Source of the DNA: Hippopus hippopus
Lineage: Eukaryota; Mollusca; Bivalvia; Cardiida; Cardiidae
Direction of reading: 5' to 3'
Length of the DNA: 64,000 bases
Assembly: GCA_946811185.2 (NCBI GenBank)
Contig: OX328107.1
Coordinates: 40,697,860 to 40,761,859 of the forward strand
Shown here piece after piece: positions 46,401-55,355 of this stretch (positions are counted from its first letter, which is position 1; every line of letters starts with the position of its first letter). The position numbers and the translations under genes are program-made. The notes under the pieces are model-generated. The model was not told where the DNA came from. It saw only the letters and a program-made list of their open reading frames with translations, and made no database searches.

Positions 46401-47307
46401 TACAGGGTGACCCCCCCAAAAAATGCCACCCATGAAATCGTTAATAAAATTCACAATCCTTTCTGCAATCCAACCATATTTGGTACAACTGAACTCCAGT
46501 CCATGCCTGACTTGCCCAACAAGTTTCAGTCATGAATTTCATATCCAAAAGTCTTTGTTTTTATCTCCGTTCAATGATATGCTCCAAATGTGCACATCGG
46601 CGATGCAAACACACTCCTTCCTCATTATTGCCCTGATTTTGGCGGTGATGGCCCTCTTCAGTTCAGGAATAGTCTATTTTTGAGATAACCCCACAGGAAT
46701 AAATCTTGGGGGTTAAGGTCTGGTGAGTGTGAAGCCAAATCAGGATCACACCTCCTACTTATGAGACGATCATGAAAGTGTCCCAGCAGCCATTCCAACG
46801 AGTCATTTGCAGTTAGGGAGCTGCCCCATCCTGTTTAAACCACTGTTCATTCCTAACAACACCTATTCGTCTGCCCAGAACTTCTTAACAACTACTAGGT
46901 AGCGTTCAGTATTGATCGTGATTTACTGTTCTTTCTGGTCTTCAAACCAATAGGGACCGATGATCCCATATCTCGATATTGCAACCCATGCAGTGTACTA
47001 GATGGAGGGCACTCAGGCCTCTGCATACAATCTTCTGGTGGGGGACACCCCCAGAACATGTTATTCTTTGAGTGTGTCAGAGTTATTGTCAATTTTGCAT
47101 GTCGCTTGAAATGCAAAGGTGCACATTTGGAGCATATCATGGAATGGAGATAAAACAAAGACTGTTCGACATTCATGGCTGAAACTTGGTGGACAAGTCA
47201 GGCATAGATTGGGGTTCATTTGTACCAAATATGGTTGGATTGCAGAAAGGTTGTGAATTTTATTAACGATTTTATGGGTGGCATTTTTCTTTTGGGTCAC
47301 ACCATAT
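46401..47307 (-). mobile_element. mariner-like element rearranged into a foldback
   Basis: The ends are TACAGGGTGACCC (left) and GGGTCACACCATATCA (right, inverted). The terminal 200 bp on each side are homologous inverted copies: 46417-46605 and 47100-47293 share 'tcgttaataaaattcacaa', 'tgcaatccaaccatatttgg' and 'gatatgctccaaatgtgcac' on opposite strands. Only about 450 bp of transposase-derived DNA lies between. The 5' half seems to have been replaced by an inverted copy of the 3' end. Confidence 0.75.
46560..47060 (-). pseudogene. DDE transposase remnant (mariner/Tc1 superfamily, C-terminal part)
   Basis: Three-frame reading of the minus strand gives pieces of a DDE transposase in order: LQYRDMGSSVPIGL (the Trp-rich 'W.GI...G' area, near 46990-46950), RNEQWFKQDGAAP (near 46850-46815, with the second catalytic Asp in QDGA), DRLISRRCDP, and SPDLNPQDLFLWGYLKN (near 46735-46680, with the third acidic residue in NPQD). 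Stops and frame changes separate them: a stop follows QDGAAP and another comes after the FLWGYLK segment. The N-terminal half, including the DNA-binding region and the first Asp, is absent. The FLWGYLK signature is typical of transposases widespread in invertebrates. The remnant cannot be active. Confidence 0.85.
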
Positions 47308-47312
47308 CAGAA

Positions 47313-47637
47313 TTCTCTTATTTGTTCCCTAGCTCTTGCAGAGCGATTCACGGAACGCAACTTCAAAAACAGGATCAAAAATTTAATCGATATAGAGACA
47401 TGTTTATTTACTACTGTTTATTATGTTGTTAGAATATTATGACTATTAAAGCAATTGAGCTTTTAACCAGGTTGTAACCTGAAATCAAGTTGTAACTGGT
47501 AGTATAATAAAGGAATTATTTAAAAGAAAATTTACAAAATAAAGCAATTTGATATTGAATGGAAGAGTATAAAAGTAATTTCAGTTAATTTGTAGAATTT
47601 CTTCCCCTAACAATCATTTATTTCATAAAATAACATA
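47313..47637. other. unrecognised non-coding stretch
   Basis: AT-rich, no gene seen. Confidence 0.4.
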
Positions 47638-47756
47638 AAACATCAGTTATTATGTATGATAACTTACTGAACCAGGTATTATACATAATACTTAATTTTT
47701 CAGTTATAATACATAATAACTGATTTTACATGTTAAGTGTAACACATATTCCATTT
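47638..47756. mobile_element. palindrome-array element M, copy 2
   Basis: 'catcagttattatgtatgat', 'ccaggtattatacataatac' and 'cagttataatacataataac', ending 'gttaagtgtaacacata'. It is parallel to 44690-44825. Confidence 0.65.
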
Positions 47757-47819
47757 TACCAAGCAACTTGTTGCATACTATGAACCCATTTTGCCAAACA
47801 ACTTTCTGAATCATAGGCT

Positions 47820-47960
47820 TGAATGGTTCTTTGACATGCAGAAAAAATTACCAAAAGCAAACATACGACCCATGTCAGCCTGAGTAGACTGCTTTTGCTG
47901 ACCAATGTTGGATTACACGTTTTGCAGGTGCATTAAAATATCTTTTTACAGAGCACTTAA
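47820..47960. mobile_element. MITE-C, copy 2, diverged
   Basis: 'atggttctttgacatgcaga', 'cccatgtcagcctgagtaga' and 'gtgcattaaaatatcttttt' occur at the same spacing as in copy 1. The hairpin is eroded. Confidence 0.55.
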
Positions 47961-48205
47961 CAAGAACTTTTGTCTAACTGTTTAAGAAAAATCACTCCTT
48001 GATATTTATGGCTACAACTGAGTTATATAAGAAACCTTTAATCCAGAAATAAAAACGATGTGTTTCACTGCCCCATTGAATGCTGGTTGCAAATGGTGTA
48101 ATTTTTATCTATCAAATTTACAAGCAATGGAACAGTTGCTGCGCTGTTTTCCGTGAAGATAACTAGTATGATGACTGAAGACCACATCACATCATGCATA
48201 TTATC

Positions 48206-48434
48206 TTAACCCTTTACCAAACAATCCCTGATTTTTATGACCCAGAGGAAGAAGCCTAATGAAAACATTGTGGGAAAAGTAGAAAATGCTGGTAACCAGC
48301 ATTTTCTCCTTTTCCCTCAATGTTTTCTACTCTTCTAAAGTCAAGTTTCGATTTCTGAGTCATGTTTATTTTGTCATCTGCAAATGCTTTCAATTTGGAC
48401 AAGTTTAAAATTTTGTCGTTTGGTAAAGAGTTAA
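48206..48434 (-). mobile_element. MITE-A, full-length reference copy (229 bp)
   Basis: It starts TTAACCCTTTACCAAACAATCC and ends TCGTTTGGTAAAGAGTTAA. The central palindrome near 48268-48324 has a GGTAACC centre and two mismatches. This is one of the clearest copies for defining both ends. Confidence 0.92.
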
Positions 48435-48780
48435 CTCATTATTTTGTAGGTAAAAGTGACAGCAGATGATAAAGAAAAACATGCACATATAGTAAAAAAG
48501 GAAGAAAACACTACGTTTTATAAATTTTTGAAAAAGAAAGTAGGAAATGATGAAACTTTATATTTTCAAAACATTAACAATAAAAACAATGAAAAAAAAA
48601 ACCCTGATATATATTTATGAAAAATAATAATAATCAGTAAAAACAAAAAGTTCGTTAGACAATAAAACAAGAAAAAATGTGCGTTTGTGTGTTTTAAAAA
48701 AAGATTATGTGCGTGTGCGTTTGTTGACCAGAGAAGTCTATCAATTATCTCATTTTCACTGTCTAGTTGTGTGAAAGATA
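48435..48780. other. A-rich unclassified stretch
   Basis: AAAACAA/GAAAAA-rich sequence with no gene or defined repeat. Confidence 0.4.
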
Positions 48781-48877
48781 CTTCTAAGCCCTAGCCTTGT
48801 ACTGGTGAAATCCAGGAGATGCATGAATAAATGAGCTGGAGCAGTGATATAACTGAAATAATGTTGAAAGCGGCATT
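48781..48877 (+). mobile_element. SINE 3' fragment
   Basis: 'aagccctagccttgtactgg' and 'gtgatataactgaaataatg' 'ttgaaagcggcat' match 38137-38263. Confidence 0.7.
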
Positions 48878-49014
48878 TGAAGAAAATAGAAAAAAAAAGT
48901 ATCTGAATTATCTTATGGAAAAAATAATAGCAAGTATAACTACGTTGAGAAGAAAGTCATCAAATGATTGTGGATCCATTAATTCCATTCTCTCTCAGAA
49001 TCGACGGAATAATG

Positions 49015-49160
49015 AGGTAGACTGGTCCTTTGGCACGTAGAATTTTGATCAAATGGAAAAAAGCTTCGGTCCAGGTCAGCCCACGTAGATCGTGCAGGCC
49101 TACTTGGGTCTATATGGTTTGCAAACGCATTAAGCCCCATTTTCAGACAGCATAGCTCAT
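49015..49160. mobile_element. MITE-C, copy 3
   Basis: 'agactggtcctttggcacgt', 'cggtccaggtcagcccacgt', 'tgcaggcctacttgggtcta' and 'gcattaagccccattttcag' follow the plan of 39101-39258 with mismatches in the stem. Confidence 0.65.
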
Positions 49161-49230
49161 ATATGTTTCGTTTTTTGCATAGATAAAGAAACTTGATGGT
49201 AACAGACATTCAAAAGATGAACTGGTTTGT

Positions 49231-49442
49231 TTAACTCTACCACACGACAGAATTTCAGATTTGCCCAACATTTCCAGACAACAAATCAAATATGCGAAAC
49301 ATGAAATTTGTCCTTTGATAGGTAGAAAGCATAGTTGCAAAAAGAGAAAAAGTGGTTACCAGCATTTTCTCCTTTTCCCGCCATGTTTTAGTTTCTTTTG
49401 TCAAGGTCATAAAAACTCAGGACTGTATGGTAAAGGTTTGAA
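49231..49442 (+). mobile_element. MITE-A, complete but diverged
   Basis: It starts TTAACTCTACCACACGACAG, has the central 'agtggttaccagcattttct' with a damaged left arm, and ends 'gactgtatggtaaaggtttg'. Confidence 0.75.
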
Positions 49443-49480
49443 TAATGTGGGCTAATGATATTGCTTGTCATCTTCTGTCA

Positions 49481-49746
49481 GCTCGGCCGGGTAGCTCAGT
49501 GGTTAGCGTATCTGACTCATGACCTGGAGTTTGCGGGTTCGATACCCGGTTGCTGCGAACCTTCTTTCCGGCGATTTTTCGCCTCTCACCTCTGATGCAT
49601 GTGAGAAATGTAGTCATTGGCTTTGGAAAGGAAGTTGTGTCAGTACTGGGGTGAGAAAGCCAGGAAACACGTGGGTGAGTCACAACCGCCATGATATGAC
49701 CTACGCTGTTAAAATTGCGTTAAACTCCTAAACAAACCAAACCAAA
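49481..49746 (+). mobile_element. tRNA-derived SINE, full length (about 266 bp)
   Basis: The tRNA-like head GCTCGGCCGGGTAGCTCAGT + 'ggttagcg' contains the A box, the loop TGACTCATGACC with a CAT anticodon, and a B box (GCGGGTTCGATACCCGG). The body 'tcacctctgatgcatgtgag', 'gggtgagaaagccaggaaac' leads to the 3' domain 'atatgacctacgctgttaaa' + 'attgcgttaaactcc' and an (AAACC)n tail. The copy at 42228-42504 is its inverted relative and 19320-19456 its short relative. Confidence 0.92.
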
Positions 49747-50263
49747 TGTCATATGTCAGTCTGTCCATTGACAATTACATAAATGACTTCTCCTCAGAAA
49801 CCGATAGATAAAATGAAATTCTACTGAGAAACTCCAAAAGACCAGGGTAACAAAATTTGTTTCAATTACTTGGATCATGTGAACATAGCTACCACTGCTA
49901 AAATAGCAAAAACCTTGAATTTATGTCAAACTTGGCCCAGACAATCAGGATGCTACAAAGATTGTTCAAAATGTTTAGATAGATTTCTGTATAAAATATA
50001 TGACATCATAAAAGCACTATACATGAGACAAAATGAACATGATAATGAAATTATGACAAACTGTATTTAAATACAAGGGATGACACAAAAAAGGGATTAT
50101 AAATCCCTTATTTCCGTTGTGGTCCTTGAAATAATAATAAATAATAGGAGGTCATGCATCATAATTGACAAAATCAGAGTTAACTAAAAACGATATATCG
50201 CAACTTACGACTATTTGAAATATGACTTACCGCAATAAATGGCAGTTTTCTAATATAGGCGCA
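49747..50263. other. unrecognised non-coding stretch
   Basis: No motif-bearing frame or repeat end is recognised. It lies between the SINE and the LINE fragment. Confidence 0.4.
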
Positions 50264-50690
50264 TTACAACAAGGAACTTTTTAATGTGGATTTAAAAACA
50301 AGAAAGCTTTTGGTATCCCTGATTTGTTGGGGCAGTTCATTCCAGAGTAAAATCCCTCTAGAGGAAAAAGACTTTTTGCCAAAGCCTTTGACCCTTGGAA
50401 TTGAAAAGCGCCCACTCTCTTTGAAAAAATATTCTGAGTCGTCACTGTTGCCATTGACAGTTACTCTCAGTCTAGTACTGTATTGATGGGTGTGGCTAAT
50501 AGGAGTAAATTTCTCATGCATATACGGAGGTGCTGTATTAGCATTAACCTTAAAAACATGGCACAGGGTTGTAAAGTCAACCCTTTTAGAAATAGATAAC
50601 AAGTCTAATTTTGAGAAATGTTCATTTTCAATGCGAGTTCTGAAATCAAGATATACAGTATTCCACGTCCCTGGTGTTCTTTTTTATCAG
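50264..50690 (-). pseudogene. C-terminal end of a non-LTR retrotransposon ORF2
   Basis: The minus-strand frame (112 residues, 50602-50264) ends a LINE reverse-transcriptase polyprotein. It has the arrangement LCHVFKV near the start, APPYMHEKFTP, a Y-S-T-R-L-R-V segment, FSIPRVKGFGKKSF, and the closing W-NELPQQIR...FKSTLKSSLL. This is the usual tail of CR1/L2-like and related elements, where 'F...AP..WN.LP..IR....FK..LK..L' precedes the stop. Sequence up to about 50690 reads on in the same sense before homology ends. The reverse-transcriptase domain itself is missing, so the copy is 5' truncated. Confidence 0.8.
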
Positions 50691-50699
50691 ACAACTGAC

Positions 50700-50925
50700 A
50701 CAACGCACATAGGTGTTTCATGTGATATTCTTATGTAAACACCTGTGACTCGTGTCTCCCTTCCTCCAGTTTTCCTCCACCCTATACTTCTCTCGTTTAC
50801 CGGAACAGTTATTTACTCTTTTTACTACTCGTGATATTGTTTTCAAATCCTCTAGTTGTACTTTATGTACCTTCTTAGTTTAATAAAGAAATGTTCTGTT
50901 CTGTTCTGTTCTTCTGTTTTTTGTG
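50700..50925 (+). mobile_element. 3' end of a retroelement with a TTCTG repeat tail
   Basis: A pyrimidine-rich stretch leads to 'gtttaataaagaaatgttct' at 50879, which includes an AATAAA-type signal, and then to repeated GTTCT units (50893-50915). The short tandem tail after a poly(A) signal is typical of LINE 3' ends. The orientation is opposite to the ORF fragment at 50264-50690. Confidence 0.5.
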
Positions 50926-51077
50926 TTTCAACTTTTGATTTTTTTTTTTTTATATCAGAACAGAACACTTCTTCGATTAGAAATATGCATCAACTGTGCC
51001 AAAAGAAATCTTAGGCACTGCTTATTTACTCTATGGAAGTGTAAAAAATTAAGAAAAAAAAAGACGTTGTTCGAAAC

Positions 51078-51115
51078 AGGGATCGTATATACACATGTAT
51101 ATACGATCCCTGTTC
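51078..51115. repeat. 38-bp hairpin ACAGGGATCGTATATAC
   Basis: The arms ACAGGGATCGTATATAC and GTATATACGATCCCTGT are perfect complements around ACAT. Both sides are flanked by a direct GTTCGAAAC. Confidence 0.85.
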
Positions 51116-52238
51116 GAAACAATAATTCAAGCTTCTTCCACAATATTTTCTCGGGAAAAGGGAAATGCATAGTACCTAGCATTAAATTCGGTCTGTAGCT
51201 GTAAAACGTGAAATGAAACGCATAATGGGACTTCAACAGTTTTTTTCGTTCACATCATGGCGGCAGTAAACATTTTAATTTTGTCCTGGTACTTATCTAC
51301 CAACTCTACATAAGGTTTTCTTTCCAAGCCACTGACTGCTCCGGAAAAAAGGTTTTATGTCGGCTTTGAGAGACGAGTGTATCGTGTCAAAATGACCATC
51401 TTTTTTTAAGTATAGATATGAAATTGGCCGAGCCGGACTCGTGATTCGCAGATTCAGGGTATGACTAAGATCTTTGCTCAACTCAAATGACTTTCAAATG
51501 CCTTGGTAGAAACCGTCAATATGGAAAGTGAGCGTGCATAAACTCATAGGTAATTACAATCCCTTGCACGGAATACGTTTTGCATGTCTGCAACAAGACG
51601 AATTCTGAAAACAATGAGGTAAAAGGAAAAATGCTCGTTGGGAGCAATCTCTATTTTAACTACAATGCTCATAAAAGTCGTTTGCTGCTGACTTGCAAAA
51701 TGTGATATGTATTAAAAAGATTATTAAAACACTTTAGAGGTGCTTTGGTAAACAATCTTCCTAGTAAAGCGGGCAATATAAATCCAATAATTTTTGTGAA
51801 GATGACGATCTGTCATTGTACCGTCGGTCCAAGTGTTAGTCGCTGACAGAGAATTTAATTTCAAAACCATGTTAAAACCTGCCAGGTAGCTGTGTCTTTT
51901 GTTTACTTTTTGCCTGATTTTAAAATTCTTTTTTCTGCTAGCGACTAACATATGGCCTGACCAAACGATAACAGACTATCATCTCCACAATATTTTCCAT
52001 ACTTTCAAATGGTATGATTTAAATTTAAATGTATTATGACACCTGCTTTGATATTTTGGCCTTTACTGGGCCTTTAACAAGTGTGAAAATGGACACGCTT
52101 ATCGCTAAAGGATTACAGAAAGAATCGTGCTCGCTGACCCTTGATATGTGATATAACAAGCTTTATTTGCATACATGTAGCTCCAAAATCTATTCAACTC
52201 GACAAAAACCAAACCAAGCCGTTTCTTGCCGAACTCTT
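51116..52238. other. unclassified DNA with one faint MITE-A trace
   Basis: No gene is recognised. Near 51587-51672 'ctgaaaacaatgaggtaaaa' ... 'actacaatgctc' is a worn MITE-A hairpin. Confidence 0.4.
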
Positions 52239-52258
52239 GGGACGGCGATCGCCGTCCC
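52239..52258. repeat. perfect 20-bp GC-rich palindrome
   Basis: GGGACGGCGATCGCCGTCCC is an exact palindrome in otherwise AT-rich DNA. Confidence 0.9.
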
Positions 52259-52382
52259 CAGTCATGACGCTACCACAGTAGCAGTAACATCTTGTGTAAC
52301 ACGGTTATCCTATATACCCGACTTTTATGGTAAGTGTACTCTTTGAAAGGATTGACACACACGAAATCATCTGGTTGTTCCA

Positions 52383-52462
52383 GTTTCTAGTAAAACTCAA
52401 TGGCCAAGTGGATAGCGTCTGGTATTTAAGACCGGGTGTCCCTGGTTCGATACTCATTTCAA
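52383..52462 (+). mobile_element. isolated tRNA-like head (tRNA relic or SINE 5' part)
   Basis: An A-box-like AATGGCCAAGTGGATAGCG and the B box CCTGGTTCGATAC lie 35-40 bases apart, as in a tRNA. The 3' acceptor and a SINE body are not recognisable. A functional tRNA is unlikely, because the expected stems do not pair cleanly by eye. Confidence 0.5.
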
Positions 52463-52489
52463 TGTTTTTGTGTACATGTAAAAAGGTTT

Positions 52490-53545
52490 TTTTATTCGGG
52501 AATAAGATAATATGGGATGTATTCATCACCCCATATTTTCTTATCATTAATTAAAGGACTTGCATATTAATTATACCGAATTTAATGGTGCGTTCATACA
52601 GTACGAAATGTACAGTGCAAATCCTGCGCGTTTTTCTATTGATGTAGTTTTATACAACGGGGAATGAAATATTAATAATGTGGGGTGTATATATCACCCC
52701 ATATTTTTTCATTATCAATTACAGGCCATACATATCAATCGTACCGAATTTCTTGTGCGTTCATACAATACGAAATTCTGGGAAATGTGCAGTAGCGCAA
52801 ATGTATGGCAATTTCTGTACATGTGAATATTTGTACAATGGGGAATAAGATAATGTGGGATATGTTATATAAATATATAACCCCGTATTTTGTCATCATT
52901 GATTATAGGACATACATATCGTATGTACAGAACTTCTGGTGCGTTCATTTTTATAATGCAAAATTTTGAGGGATATAAAGTGCACATTTATACTATAGGG
53001 AATATTGATAATGCAGGTGTATAAATTGCCCCGTCTTCTCTAATCATTAATCATAGAACATAATTATATTTTGATTATACCGAATTCTCGGAATGTCATA
53101 AAATTTCTGAGGCACATAGGGTGTATATGCGGGGTGTTTAATCATTTTCTACCAGTATGAGGAATAAAATACATGTAATGTGATTGGTATGAAACACCCC
53201 ATTTTATCTCATCATTAATTATTATAGAACATAAATATCCATTGTATCAAATTCTGACACATTAATATAATACGAAATCATGGGTCATGTACAGAGGTCT
53301 TCGTGCGTACAGAGCGTTGTTGTCTATACTTTATTCATAAGGTGACATACAAGCCCCATGTAAAAAAAAAATGTTGTTTTTACTTAATGTTATGTATACA
53401 TGTATATGCACACGTCACTATCATATGAGAGTCACTCACTCACTTATTCGCTCACTTACTTGTACATTACTCACCTTGGATGGTTTTCTCTACATGTAAA
53501 TTTTTATACAAAAGGAAATGAAATAATGTGGGGTGTATGTTCGGC
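52490..53545 (+). repeat. diverged tandem array, period about 160-180 bp
   Basis: 'gggaataagataatatggga' near 52499, 'ggggaatgaaatattaataa' near 52660, 'ggggaataagataatgtggg' near 52840, a weaker unit near 53000, 'gaggaataaaatacatgtaa' near 53160 and 'aggaaatgaaataatgtggg' near 53513 mark unit starts. Units carry a small 'ggggtg...cacccca' hairpin. Confidence 0.75.
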
Positions 53546-53558
53546 ACAAAGTAAGAAT

Positions 53559-53621
53559 CGGTACAATTCCGGAATCGTCCTGCGCAAAGTAGCTTTGTCC
53601 GCTGATTCCGGAATTGTACCG
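53559..53621. repeat. hairpin with perfect 18-bp arms
   Basis: CGGTACAATTCCGGAATC (53559-53576) faces GATTCCGGAATTGTACCG (53604-53621) around a 27-base loop that itself holds 'caaagtagctttg'. Confidence 0.9.
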
Positions 53622-53886
53622 GACAATTCTAGAATTGCACAAGGGAGATAACGTATTATGGTCAGATATGGTCTGTGCACAAAGTAAGAATAGGCTTGGA
53701 CAAAGTAAGAATTCAAAAGGTGGTGTAAAGTGAGAAAAGTCGGAAAGTAAGAATAACCAAAGGGATTATTTAAAAAGTAAAAGTAAGGAAAAAGAAAACG
53801 TGAATGAATTGTCTTGCAAACTGAAGCTATTTCTCCTTTTCCACATGAAGCGTCGACGAAGATGTATACTAATGTTTTCTTGCTAA

Positions 53887-54050
53887 TCCATGAAAAAATC
53901 GTGAGAAATGGAGAAAGTGCTGGCAACCAGCAATATATCTTTTTCCTACAATGTTTTCTACCATCTCAAACATTTAACTTGTAGTTTACAAATGCTTTCA
54001 TTTTGGACCAGTCCGCCAGCAAAAATGTGGTTATGTGGTAAAGGGTATAA
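53887..54050 (-). mobile_element. MITE-A, diverged
   Basis: 'gagaaagtgctggcaaccag', 'cctacaatgttttctaccat' and 'ttatgtggtaaagggtataa' keep the family order. The left end is worn. Confidence 0.65.
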
Positions 54051-54089
54051 CTACAAAATATCGCAATATCAAAGTTCTTTTAACCAGGG

Positions 54090-54210
54090 AAAATCTCACC
54101 ATTTCAGACAGTGTATATCCAAGATCAGACTGCACCTCTTCTGCTGTCTGATCTTATCTATATTCTCTGCAAAATCCATCTAGTTCGTGCTTAGCAGCCA
54201 AACGGTTAGC
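54090..54210 (+). mobile_element. MITE-B, partial
   Basis: The core 'acagtgtatatccaagatca' 'gactgcac' faces 'gctgtctgatcttatctata'. The right end is 'gtgcttagcagccaaacggt' TAG. Confidence 0.65.
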
Positions 54211-54264
54211 CCTGCGATATCTTTGTGCTAACTTAAGACTGAGACAGAAATAGATTTACTGATG

Positions 54265-54360
54265 GTTAACCCTTACCCAAAGGACAAAGTTTTTGATTCG
54301 ATCACATTGAAAATATTTGTAGACGACAAATTAAATGTAACTCCAGTCACATAAAGGGAA
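54265..54360 (+). mobile_element. MITE-A left-half fragment
   Basis: 'ttaacccttacccaaaggac' and 'tgtagacgacaaattaaatg' identify the left half; the hairpin is lost. Confidence 0.55.
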
Positions 54361-54464
54361 AAGAAAATAGATATTTTATTTCACTTGTACATAATAATGT
54401 ACATCATGTTACGAAAAGTTATATTTACAAATCAGCAATTGTCACAATGACATAAATTTGAAGG

Positions 54465-54469
<5 letters not shown>

Positions 54470-54499
<30 letters not shown>
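54470..54499. repeat. (GA)n microsatellite
   Basis: About 15 GA repeats. Confidence 0.95.
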
Positions 54500-54500
<1 letters not shown>

Positions 54501-54600
54501 TTAACTAGACTTATTTATTTATTTATCATAAGGTAATTCTAGGAAGATGTAGAGAAAATAGTATTTAACCCCCAGGAGTGTCTTACATAACTTTACTTGC

Positions 54601-54672
54601 TTTTACGGTCGGTTCAGAGTCAGATCAGACCGCACTGCACGTGCATTCTGATCTTAGAATTGTACTTTCCGC
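54601..54672. mobile_element. MITE-B core fragment
   Basis: 'agtcagatcagaccgcactg' 'cacgtgcattctgatctta' forms the hairpin. It abuts the 3' end of the LINE remnant. Confidence 0.5.
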
Positions 54673-54674
54673 TA

Positions 54675-55355
54675 TTAATTTTGGTAAGCGTTCCTTTTAT
54701 TGAATGCAAGCTTAATAAACGTGCATATGTTCAAAACAGTATTGTACTCTACAGATTTCATCAAACTTACAAATTTAGACATACTTGGCCCGACATAGTA
54801 CTTTTTTTCGATATGTTTCTTGCGAAGACTATAGTAAAATGTACATTCAATAATGAAATGGTATTCATCTTCTATACAATTCATATCACAAAATATACAA
54901 AATCGTTCATTTCTAGCAATTCGAATTCGGCCGTGTCTTCCGGATTCAACACGTAGAATATGGGAAGACGTGCGGATTTTGGTCAAATAAATTCTGAGAT
55001 TTTTTGTTGAAATAATAGATAAGTAATTTGCCATTTCAAATTCATCTTTCAAATGACCATATAGTGGAGAAAGAACAGCATTGGTTGATAAATCTGAATA
55101 CCACTTCTGTAAAAATGAATCTTTTAATCTTTGTTTGAAAATTTCTATAAAATGATCAAGGTTAACTCTTTCGGGAGTCTCCCAAACATATAAAAACCCA
55201 TTTTCTTCTAATAAAGATTTAACTCGTGATAACCAATTTGTTTTACCAACAGACATATCATTTAACATAGTTTTATAGATGGTTTTAATTAGAATATTTT
55301 CTGACTTGATTACTTTAAAAAGGCATTTTATCATAAGAACATATCTCTTTATATA
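54675..55355 (-). pseudogene. LINE ORF2 C-terminal region (after the reverse transcriptase), 3' part of the split element
   Basis: The open frame (231 residues including a few from the mariner end) reads as the region downstream of reverse transcriptase in a non-LTR retrotransposon. It opens with LYIKRYVLMIKC and a Trp-containing helix-rich stretch, then has the motif TRTSSHILRVESGRHGRI-type, and ends in a zinc-knuckle-like CIFCDMNCIEDEYHFIIEC (C-x2-C...H...C), typical of lophotrochozoan LINE tails. It continues the minus-strand protein interrupted at 55355/56756. The first residues of the open frame (MGQPS) come from the mariner terminus, not the LINE. The stop at 54675 is probably natural, since the conserved domain is complete. 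Confidence 0.85.

Noticed and set aside
49481..49556. Functional tRNA-Met gene
   Set aside because: Boxes A and B and a CAT anticodon are present, but the sequence continues into a SINE body and tail, and inverted and short relatives share it.
53504..53926. 140-residue minus-strand open frame
   Set aside because: Covers the 18-bp hairpin, the end of a tandem array and part of a MITE-A; no motif is seen.
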